From Marthasterias glacialis (taxonomy: Eukaryota > Echinodermata > Asteroidea > Forcipulatida > Asteriidae): 64,000 nt of DNA. Position numbers and translations under genes: made by a program. The DNA lies in assembly GCA_911728455.2 (NCBI GenBank), contig OU452228.1, forward strand, positions 21,832,950 through 21,896,949, given 5' to 3'. The notes under the pieces are model-generated. The model made no database searches and had not been told where the DNA came from. It saw only the letters and a program-made list of their open reading frames with translations. Of the stretch, positions 54,651 to 64,000 are shown piece after piece. Within the stretch, counting starts at the first letter, position 1. Each line of letters starts with the position of its first letter.

Positions 54651-55150
54651 ATCAGGAAGTTTTCACAAACAAGGGCGTCCTTTGGGTTGATTTTGTGTAC
54701 AAATTCCACAGAGTTTGCTTAAAAAAAAAAAAGGGGCGTGGGCGGAGGGAAGGTACAAAGAAGAGTCCTCTTAGTGTGAGTGCATGAATGCATGAATACA
54801 AACATAAGTGAGCTAGTGAGTAAGCGATCATTGTGGTTTAATTTATGCGTGAATTTTTTGAATTGTGATTTTTGGTGTAGCCATAAAATCGGTGATGTTG
54901 ATTTGTACATAACTACCTATGCACTGACTATAAGCACTGTGATCACACATTTATACAGTTGTACTCTGTAATTGCTTTCGTAAATACATGAATGAAAATA
55001 CTTAAAAAAAAACAAAAAAAAAACGAGAGAAACCAAGCCCACCACACCAGATCCATTTGGTTGATTTGATTCTGTACCTGTGTTATGAATAATGTTTTTA
55101 GATCAGACGTAGTCACATTTGTTACTATATTGACAATAAAACTGTAAATT

Positions 55151-55328
55151 CAGGCCTCGATCTTAAGAAAAACAGGGGCAGGCTTTTGCTGGCCAAATCA
55201 GAGAAATTGTACAAGGGCATGCTGGCCAAGTTGGTAGTGACAGTGCAATTTTTCTGAAGGGCATGCTGGCCAACTTGACAGGGCATGAGGCCAATGGCCT
55301 CGGTGGCCTCGGTCAAGATCAAGGCCTG
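55151..55328. mobile_element. CAGGCCT-ended MITE, copy 3 (178 bp)
   Basis: Termini 'caggcctcgatcttaag' and 'tcaagatcaaggcctg'. The flanks are taaatt and ttaatt (five of six identical). It shares the internal 'gggcatgctggccaa' repeats with copies 1 and 2. Confidence 0.88.
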
Positions 55329-57181
55329 TTAATTGTGTCCCTATCCTGTTGGAAAGTGATGACGTTTTGGAGCTTGAAGTGTAACGTCATTGAATATCAA
55401 AATACATATACATGAACATTCATTACACTGCTCTTTGGCTCCAAAACGTCATCACTCACCAACAGGATAAATTGTGCAAGTCGTCTGCGTATTTGAACGC
55501 TGGGACCCGATTAATTGTGCAATTTTGTTTTCATTGTTAAAACAATGTATGCTAGAACCCCAAAAAACTTTGTGGGAACTTGCACAGTGTATTGAGGGAA
55601 ATCCTCAATCGTTTGAAAAATCGTTTACTAAATGGAAAAAAAATCGGCCAAACGATCCCACCAACTAAAAAAGGTGAAGGCAGATTGAAAAATTTGGTGT
55701 TTGGCAATGAATTGTGCCAATAATCCTAGAAAAATTTAAACATGGGGAAGGGCGCCATCACGCGGTTGGTAGGCGGTACATCTGCTACCGTGCAAAACGG
55801 CGCAAGTTTCCTATCTTGTGTTTCTAGTATCTTTGGTAGAACCACCCAAATTATCCCAGTTGGGGTATACAACTACCCTGATTGGAATGTGTTCCTCCGA
55901 TGAGGATGTCAGTGGTCCCCGATTGGGGGAACCCCCGTCAAGTTTGAGTCAATGTATTTTTTGCTTATTATTGATAAGTCTTCACACTGAAATTGAAATT
56001 AAGTCGGCTTCCTGTTACCTTTTCATGGTATGAATGCCAACTCAAGGAATTTCAAAATTCAATTAATGAGTATTTTGAAAGATTTCTTAGTGGTGCATTT
56101 TACGAAAGTCACAAACTCCTGATGAATTCTTGTGGCTGAAAATGGTACTTAATGCTTTAAGTTGAGATATCTTAAGAATGACACTTAAGTATTGGTGCTA
56201 TAAGAATGCAGTATTGATATTTAAAAAATATTTTACCTTAAATGAGTAGGAGCAGTTTCGCAGTTGTGTAAATGCAATATTTCTTTATCTTCATTTTTGT
56301 TTGTTTGTGTGTGGCTGGTTTTCCTGTATTTCATCTGCCTGTAGTGTGACGCTGCTGAACAAACACTGTTGCTTAGAAGAAACAGGTTACCAGCTAAAGT
56401 GCAATGTTATGTACATGGCTTGTGTCTGGTTTCCCCGATACTTTTGCTTAGTGGAATAAATACGTCAAGAAAAGGTTTCCGCCAAGATGAATACTTTAAG
56501 GCACGATTATTTTGTGCAAAACAGCATTATACTTTTTTTTTTTAAATCAATATTTGCAAAGTAGATAAACCACAAATATCACAGTTGTAAATTTATTGGC
56601 TTTGTAGTTAATACTGTTCACGGGTGTGTATTAGAGTATTGATAAAAACTATTGCTTATTTTTTATTATTTACTAATTGTAGTGATAATGTGGACAGGTA
56701 CAACTGTTTCACACAGTCCTTCCAAATCAGGGTAGAACTGATGAGGTGTTGTTTTATTTAACAACACCAGTATGATGTTCTCTTCCCACAGTGTTTTGGA
56801 TTTTATTGGAACAAAAATATTGATATTAACAAAACTCACGTTATTGAATAGATATAATGGGAGACTTAATGTGACGAAAGGTTTAGCAGACTAACCATTT
56901 ACTTCCCCCCCTTATTGTTTATTCGTTAAGTCTGGGCATGTTTGCTAGATACCAAATATTGAAAATCCTGGTGTACACTACCTAGTTTTATAAAAGTCTA
57001 AATTTTTCAACAAATATGGCTGAATCAGGGGGATGTGATGGACCTATCTCATATTTTACAAACCTTGTGCGCCATTTTCTTTAGGTGTTTGTAAGTTCTA
57101 ATTGAATAACGTCTGGCACAGTGACTTATTCGCAACTGACCGCTTAATTTTTCCATTCCTCAGACTAGTTGCAGTTGCTCT
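55329..57181. other. No gene recognised
   Basis: 'ccaaaacgtcatcact' at 55441 and 'gtgatgacgttttgg' at 55357 form an inverted pair about 85 bp apart, probably a small foldback element. The 64-codon frame at 55474 (WELAQCIEGNPQSFEKSFTK) looks moderately protein-like but has no supporting context. Confidence 0.4.
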
Positions 57182-57308
57182 GTCACATGGTTTGGGGGCA
57201 AGCTTTTTGCGTAGCAGCGCAAGAGAGATGGCGAACACCCATATACATTTCTGAAGTGAATTGCCCCTCTGGAGGTTGCTATACAAAAGCTTGCCCCAAA
57301 CCATGTGA
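57182..57308. mobile_element. MITE, tcacatggtttggggcaagc family (127 bp)
   Basis: Arms 'tcacatggtttgggggcaag' plus 'ctttt' and 'aaaagcttgccccaaacca' plus 'tgtga' are inverted with about one difference. Only one copy is in the window. It abuts the next MITE. Confidence 0.8.
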
Positions 57309-57320
57309 CCCCTTAGCCAA

Positions 57321-57494
57321 TAGACTTTTATCATGCTGCCACCATCTTGGTCATGTTCCCTGTATCCAATAACAATAATGCATGAGTATTCATTGTACAA
57401 GAAGGAACCACACGATCTGCCCTGCCAGGCCCGGATTGGTTACACTGATCTGAAGGGGAGAAAATCAAGATGGCCGCACCATGATAAAAGTCTA
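57321..57494. mobile_element. MITE, TAGACCTTTATCATG family, second copy (174 bp)
   Basis: Inverted relative to 1162-1337. Termini 'tagacttttatcatgctgcc' and 'ggccgcaccatgataaaagt' plus 'cta'. A further half-end, 'tagacctttattatggtgaa', is at 57980. Confidence 0.85.
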
Positions 57495-58387
57495 TACTGT
57501 TTTTAGTCTGGGGAATTCAATTTCAGTGTTCACTTGTGACCAATGAAGTCAATGTACCGGACATGATTCAAAATCGAACTAGCGAATGGCTTATTGACAA
57601 ACATTTCAGTCGTGCTGCCAACACAAAGACATAATTTGGGTGGGGGGCTTTTGATACATCATAGCATTAATTTGTCAAATTTGTTCGATCTCACGGGAGG
57701 GGGGGGGGGGTGGTAATTGTTTTGAGCTGGTTACACCACCGATTGTATTGTATGTTTTTATAGTGTTCAGAAGTACAATGTATATATATATAAATCTCTT
57801 GTTCTGATGGCTATCCCCAACCTTTGGCTGATCGATAAGGGTATTGTTTACAGGGTAGACTCTTCAAGCAAATGATAACACATTAAACAAGGCTTAAACT
57901 ATGTTCAGCCGTGACACTAAAGGGTCACATGTTATAAACGTAACGTTTTTATAACATTGTAAATGTGAGTAATAACAGTAGACCTTTATTATGGTGAAGT
58001 CATTTTGTTTTTCTCCTTTTTCAAATGAAGGGCAAAACAATCTGGAGGTCGGGACGGGTAACCATTTAGAACTAGTTGTCGCTATTCTATTGGTAAGTGC
58101 GGCGTAAATCCACTGTAAGTGGTGCCCACTTCACACCAACTGGCTTCATCGATTAACCAGAATCCGGTGGGAAATTGAGCCAGTTTTTCTTTGGGGGTTT
58201 ATGTGTGACCAAAGAAAACTTCATGTGTGACCAAAGACAATTTTCTGGACCTGCCTTTTCACGTACAGTATGTCTTACAGTATGTCATCAGAAAGTACTT
58301 TGATTAATGAAATGGGTGATTCTTGGTTAAAACAAAAGTACAGGTCTTGACCCAACTCACGTGACGCCATCTTCACAGTAATCTTGG

Positions 58388-58505
58388 CTGTGCCATTTTG
58401 GAAGTCAATGTCAGTGTTATACGGTGTTGTGCGCATTTTTAGGTGATGCAGCGTTTCTGTGTATATACCTGCCTGTTGACTTCCAAAATGGTGAGCGTGG
58501 CACAG
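58388..58505. repeat. Foldback (ctgtgccattttggaagtca)
   Basis: 'ctgtgccattttggaagtca' and 'tgacttccaaaatggtgagc' followed by 'gtggcacag' are inverted, about 60 bp apart. An 18-bp direct duplication (gccagattcggagccaat) lies next to it at 58540-58575. Confidence 0.6.
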
Positions 58506-58804
58506 TCGCCACGTGTGACGTACGCGCAAGGGGTCAATGCCAGATTCGGAGCCAATGCCAGATTCGGAGCCAGACATGGCAAAATAGCAAAAAACGTTAA
58601 CGTGTGTGGCACATGTGCGCACATACGTGGCGTAACCGCTTACAGGACTATGCTTAGGGCATTCGACACAGATTAGCGGGGGCAGTATGATAATATAGGT
58701 CCAAAGAAGACTCATGTGACACTTTTTTCCCAATTTTGCAGTTTGTATTAAATGGAAATTAATCGATGTGAACATTGTGCTGTATGGTTTTGAATTATTT
58801 GCAG

Positions 58805-59075
58805 GGATGAGATTCTTCAGACTTTTATCTGAATTCAGACTTTTGATGTCTGACTGGTGACAACAAGTAGCTTGTTATTTTCTTCAGGTATGAAGAAATC
58901 TTGCTCTTTGCTCTACTTCTCTAGTGCTGAGGATACTGTTCTGAGAAGCTCATTTCAATCTGTAACTCCAGGCAGTACCAAAAGGTGGAAATGACATCAT
59001 TTGAGCATACCTCCTGAAATTTGGATCCTATTTTCCGACTTGCTTGTCAGCAGTGACTCTCATCCCTGCATTTGC
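58805..59075 (+). repeat. Dispersed repeat (ctgcctggtgaaaaaa family)
   Basis: It has 'gacttttatctgaattcaga', 'tgctctttgctctacttctc', 'gaggatactgttctgagaag' and 'ctgtaactccaggcagtacc', collinear with 48665-48960. Confidence 0.75.
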
Positions 59076-59530
59076 AAAAAGGGAAAAAAAACAACCTTTT
59101 TTTGGTGGGTTGAATTATACGGTTCAGACGTGTCTGCAACCGTTTCAGTGTGGCACCTTCCCTTATATAGTATGGATATGAAGGAGACGATGTATAGCTT
59201 GTGTAATGTAGGTTAATCATGTTCAATTTGTGATTTGTCTGAAGTGTGTGACTGTTATCGGCTGGGCTAAGATTAGATTGTGGTGTTTTTCTCCCCTCAA
59301 AACGAGCGGAGGAGTTGTATGATTTTTATTAAATAAAAACCGAATTTTCTACTAAGATTTAGATATGAAGAAACGCATTCAACTTAAGGTTTTTCATCAA
59401 GTGGCACCTACTTCATGCCATAATTTTAACAAATCAAATGTTAACCTTTTTCGTGTACACTGTACGGTATCTGTTTTTTTCCTCTATGGTATATTTTGTT
59501 ACATGTGATTATTTGTTTTATTCCTTAAAG

Positions 59531-59668
59531 AGGTTGTTGGTCAAGTCCAATTTCACAGAGCTGCTGAAGAACCAAATTCTGTTTCAGCACTACAAGACAC
59601 TGCCCCCCAAAAAAAACTGCGAAAAAAAAATCCTTAACAGGAATGGGTTACCAGCCATAATACCATAG
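59531..59668 (+). CDS. Weak candidate terminal exon
   Basis: After a usable acceptor (tttattccttaaag) the frame reads RLLVKSNFTELLKNQILFQH and continues to a TAG. It is locally GC-richer with a coding-like residue mix. No partner exon or family was recognised. Confidence 0.18.
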   Translation, partial: RLLVKSNFTELLKNQILFQHYKTLPPKKNCEKKILNRNGLPAIIP

Positions 59669-60009
59669 AAGATGTGTGTTTTGTGACTGGTCCCCTGCAC
59701 ATTTTTTTGCTCAGCAGACAAAATTGCTAAGCACATTTTCTGCTCGGCAGCTCAATGAAATCGGGTCTGTGAAGTTTTTGCGCTGGCAGAAGCAAGTACA
59801 TTTCCCAGAGAAAAATAGAATTGTTTCCGTTAGAAATTCAGATTGTCTACAAAAAAGGCACCAAGGCCAAGACCAGGAAAATTGAAACGCAACTTAACTC
59901 GGTGGATTTCCAGGTCTTATGAGTCCTTGGCCCTAGAAGTTGTTACTCTCAAACTATAATACTCTCACAATAACACGAGACAACCATGTAATAATCTGTA
60001 AGGAAGTGG

Positions 60010-60170
60010 TGGGTCTGAGAAGATGAACCAAAGGTGAGCTAAGTCTCGGCTATTTGAACGGTGTGCATCGTTCCTCTTCAGGAGCACACTGTTTAAAAGA
60101 GATTATCATGTGGTTATCTACTCAAACTAGTTTATTTCTCACTTTCAACACTGTGCTAAGTTTCAAATTT
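60010..60170. repeat. Penelope-like fragments, inverted
   Basis: The complement of 'cctgaagaggaacgatgcac' with 'accgttcaaatagccgag' is followed by 'aaaagagattatcatgtggt' and 'gtgctaagtttcaaat'. It has the same architecture as 9471-9806 with different primary sequence, so it is a related family. Confidence 0.45.
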
Positions 60171-61349
60171 TATGTACATCGTAACATGTACTACAAGGTT
60201 AAGGGTTCATGACCTCGACTAGAGCATTCCAAGGTCCGTTGAATGTTACTCTTAATTTTGCACATGAACAGCCTCCTGTATACAAAAATAAGGGAGTACC
60301 TGTAAACAATGGCTTTGGCTGCGGCTTATACTGGCCCAATGCATCAGCCAATACTTCGTCATGCTCCCGCTGGTGGCCACAGTTGAAGCCATAGACAGTT
60401 AGGCCGTGTCCGATTTAGTGGCTGTGGTTGATCATCATGTGAACAAGTGTTGAAGCACAGCCTGCCCATAGTGACAACCTCAGAAACAGCTGTTGCCGTA
60501 GCCGCCCATAAAACAATGTTCACCATAAGCCATGATCTAAAACTGTGGCCATAATTCTTTCATTTTTATCATACTTTTTTTTTTTCAACTGTTAGTAACG
60601 GCTCATTCAAGGGTTGAAATGTCCGCAACTTGAATAGACTCTCTTTCATTTTGGGACCATCTTGTTTATTTTGTCCATTCAAAACAGTGTTACTAAATTG
60701 AGGCTGAAAGGTATAATAGTTTTGTCTCTTTATTGATATGATAAGCATTAGTTTTGTTCCCGCCCTTAGTGCACGCTGCGAAGATGGCTGCATTACGATT
60801 ATTGATTAATCGGTGGTTTCAAACAACAACCATGTTTGTTTGTTTGTTTGTTTGTTTGTTAAGTATTTTTTTTTAATGTTTTGTTTGGGGGGGGGGGGGG
60901 GTTGTATATGTGGTAGTGTTAGTGAGTGTGCTTACTCTAAGTCATGTAGTGCGAACAATAAAAATTACAATTCTCAAAACGAGTAACTTATTCAAGTTAT
61001 TCTTTGTGTCAATAATTTCCTCAACTTAAAATATGTCTCCCTTGTGTACGTTTTTTTTTTCTGCAGTCCAGAGTTGCCATCCATTAATTTGTTTTTAAGG
61101 ATTCCCCTTTTTTGGAATCAATTCAAAGAAAAAAAAATCCAACAGAAAAAAAATAAAGTGTACTTGACGCCCATTCCAAATAGACTTGATTTCAAGTCTG
61201 AGAAATCTGTTTAGTCTGCGATCGGCTGCACAAAAACACCGCTAGTCTCTATTGGCTCTTCAGGCAACAACTCCCAATCAGACATTTCTCAAGCCACAAG
61301 AGGGGGATGTTTCAGTCCACCAGCCACATTGCTTATAGCCCCCAGAAGC

Positions 61350-61590
61350 AGTGGCAAAACTACAGGGGATTCCACACCCCCACCCCCCAACTGATGTCTG
61401 TCCCCCCCCCTATTTTTTATTGTTTACACGCACTGTATTTTGTTTCACCTCAACATGTTGGAAGAGTGCTGAAAAGGGGCATTTAGGAAGAAATACAAAA
61501 GGAAACTAATTTTAAATGGCGAATGGTACCCACATAGGAAAAAATGGTGCCGCCCCCAACCCCTACAATTTTACCCTAGCCACTGCCCAG
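61350..61590 (+). repeat. C-rich dispersed repeat
   Basis: It shares 'aaaaatggtgccg', C runs and 'aattttaccct' with 5690-5745 and is similar in style to 47090-47180. No coding evidence. Confidence 0.5.
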
Positions 61591-62145
61591 AAGGGCCAAC
61601 TTATTGATTGGAGTGATGTGTGACTAACCATCGACTCAATGCTTGTAGTTGTGTTGAAGGGTAAATTTTACTACACAAGTATTCGCACACTTACAGCAAA
61701 TATATATGTATGTACATTTTTTTTTATTTATTTTTTGTTGTTAAGCTATTTAATGTATCAAACCATTTGTGCATTTTCTCAATCTCATTGGGGAGGGGTC
61801 CTCACCACTACATGAAACACCAACATGATGAAAATAAAAGGCTTGTTACGATCAATGTCAGTGTAAATTATCCCAGTAAGAGACTGGTCTATAGAACGGT
61901 TGCATGACCCCGGAAAAAGTTCATTCGCAGCCATGTTGGGTCCAGCGATGTACAAGTCCAATACAAATTGGTCTGCGGAATGATTTCCAGCATCTGTTTG
62001 TGCATGCAACATTAGAAAAAGGTCTCGGGTGACGTCATGTGAAACCTCTCTATACAGCCCAATGTCTCAACCAAGCACACATGCATTGGATCTAATGTAA
62101 CTAGGTTTCTTACAACTTGGCAGTGACAGTATCACACAGCCACAG

Positions 62146-62402
62146 CCAAAGATTATAGAGCGCCGCAGGCGCAAAATGGGGAACTGGGCCTTTATCTACT
62201 GTTGGAAAGTGAAATACGCATGGGCGCCATTCCGGCAAGCGAATGCCCGTGTTTCCCATTGATAGCAATTGTCCTTGTCTACACTGGTCCACACGTATCA
62301 GTGTTGTATCAATAGAGTCACTTGCCGAAATGGCGTCCAGTGAGATTTCACATTTCAGCCAGAGTTCCCCATCTTGCGCCTACGGCGCTCTATATTCTTT
62401 GG
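62146..62402. mobile_element. MITE, ccaaagattatagagcgccg family (257 bp)
   Basis: The termini of about 40 bp are inverted with three differences: 'ccaaagattatagagcgccg' and 'caggcgcaaaatggggaact' on the left, complement on the right. TA pairs beside the tagagcgcc core could be the target duplication. Non-coding. Confidence 0.85.
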
Positions 62403-64000
62403 TCACGACTTGAAATTAAATAACAAGACGACAACAAGAAATACTAAAAGAAGTTTCTTTATTACCCGATCTCACTGTTGGCTATTTCACCACCTTGATG
62501 TTATACTTCTGAACAAATTAATTTCAGGTTGTACTTAGTACGAAGAATAACTTCAACTGTACCATCACAAATAAAGGGGGAAAAACATCAGAAACAAGAC
62601 CTTTATTAATTGGCAGAAAATATAACAGCTTAAAGAAAGACTAGACCGCTACACACTTTTGTAATCATTGGCAAGCTTGTTAGATTTCTAGCATTGCAAA
62701 TGTCCATGTACAACCAAATTCACCATTTTTAACACGGCAAAAGTAACTTGCAAGGACAGCAAATGCAAAAATCTTTTTTTTTTGCCGTTTTATCCATTTG
62801 CAGACAAATGGGAGACTTTTGAGGACGCTAGATGGCAGCAGACTTACCAGGTACAATGTATATCCATTGTTCTCGCTTCTCAGGAATAATAATAATACCA
62901 ATATTATGCGCATGCTCAGAACTACTTAAACAATGACAATTTACCTGGTAAGTCTGCTGCCACACCCATCGCTCCAAAGTCTCCCATTGGACGGGGAAGC
63001 CAAATTCATTCTCAACAAAGTTAAAACCAACTGGATTTCCCCCATGACCTTTTAACTTGCAACAAATGTGTACAAGTAATCTATCCGAAATTAGTAAAAT
63101 ATCAGAAACTTGAAATTTGTAGGGTTTGTTGACCAGTGAATGGTGGTCTACCGACTAAAGATCAAACTGTAATACTGAATGGGAACAATTACAACCCTTT
63201 CACATTTTTCAAGAGACGCAAAAGTTATCTTGTTAACAGTAAAACAAACTACAGCAGGCTAACAGAGTTGGAAACATTAAAAATCCTTCATTAAAACTCC
63301 TCTTTAAAACTTGAAACAGTTTACAAAAACTCAATCATGACAACATGCCTTTCACCCAGAAGAAATAGTATCCAGCATCATCCACAACTCATTAGTACAA
63401 AACATCTAAACCATCTAGAAAAAAAAACCCTCATTTATGTTGTACAAGGCTAACATTAAAACTGCCTCTACTGGTTGGCAAGTAAGAATACGTTTACATT
63501 TTTGTTGCATATTTTTCAATACCTTTTGATGTTTTTTTTTCTTTCACTCTCAAAGTGAATTTTTTATAAATAATAATAATGTATATCACATTTTTGTCTT
63601 ACTTTTTACATGTTTACATCTAATTCTCTTTTAATAATTTACATAGGCATTGTTTGGCTCAGGCCTGTAGATTGATTGGCTGAGCAGCCACAACCCCCCG
63701 GAAAAAACAGCTGGTTAAGCACCAAAAATAATATACCAAAATAAATAACACAAAAACCACGACAACAATATACAACACGTGCATAAAATACAGGATTACA
63801 ACAATTACTAATCTATGAGAGAGACGTTCAGTGTCTACATTTCTGTCGACTTTAAAATCAATTTGAAATCAAACTTCAAGGATTGCAGTAAGGTTACCTT
63901 TTTAGAGTTACAAGAATTTGAACTCAAATTTGTCAACCGAGTCATTGAACCTCAAATTCTCTTTGAAAGTGAATATCTTATCAAACAATTTTAAAACCAG
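62403..64000 (-). other. Possible 3' UTR of a minus-strand gene beyond the window
   Basis: A minus-strand AATAAA (complement of 62457-62462) is followed to the right edge by AT-rich sequence with no coding exon. This fits the 3' UTR of a gene lying to the right. The claim is positional only. A MITE (62806-62989) interrupts it. Confidence 0.25.
62806..62989. mobile_element. MITE, CAATGGGAGAC family, longer copy (184 bp)
   Basis: Termini 'aatgggagacttttgaggac' plus 'gctagatggcagcagactta' are mirrored on the right ('gtctcccattgg' end). It has the same central 'gcgcatgctcagaac' as 11924-12072 plus an inserted (aat)n tract. Confidence 0.85.

Noticed and set aside
58275..58775. 166-codon minus-strand frame
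   Set aside because: It crosses a foldback repeat and an 18-bp direct duplication. No domain, splice sites or coding-like composition throughout.

Overview
The window is animal (metazoan) nuclear DNA: AT-rich, intron-containing and crowded with short DNA transposons, tRNA-derived SINEs and decayed LINEs. The two recognisable genes and the repeat style suggest an invertebrate deuterostome, most likely an echinoderm such as a sea star. The species is an inference. There are no bacterial-style operons.

Three gene loci can be supported. (1) Minus strand, left edge: the 5' end of PLK4 (Polo-like kinase 4, the centriole duplication kinase). Three coding exons at 4448-4395, 1974-1879 and 314-219 give the first 82 residues, including the glycine-rich loop and catalytic lysine; the rest lies beyond position 1. 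(2) Minus strand, 23396-20693: an unrecognised three-exon gene with phase-matched splice sites, a CpG-rich candidate promoter and a predicted 140-residue protein. (3) Plus strand, 42504-49776: a GT29 sialyltransferase of the ST6GALNAC3/5/6 group. Four coding exons carry sialylmotifs L, S, III and VS; the exon with the start codon was not found.

Almost everything else is mobile-element material. At least twelve short inverted-repeat families are visible, several in two to four copies. They include a 2.1 kb hAT-like element inserted into a 20-bp minisatellite (8-bp target duplication), a CAGGCCT-ended family in four copies (6-bp target duplications), an 822-bp piggyBac-like element (TTAA), a Harbinger-like MITE (TTA) and several families with TA/GACC ends. 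SINEs with a tRNA-Leu(CAA)-like head occur about ten times, and at least two other tRNA-derived families are present. Penelope-like fragments, one of them a 138-bp-arm inverted repeat, carry hammerhead-ribozyme-like motifs. Two decayed LINE reverse-transcriptase tails lie on the minus strand near 29.5 and 34.5 kb.

Layout: 0-4.5 kb PLK4; 4.5-20 kb transposon-rich intergenic DNA with one very tentative two-exon micro-ORF; 20.7-23.6 kb unknown gene and its promoter; 23.6-42.5 kb repeats, including the 31-bp satellite and the hAT/minisatellite nest; 42.5-49.8 kb sialyltransferase; 49.8-64 kb its 3' side and repeat-rich DNA. The three genes have no obvious shared function.
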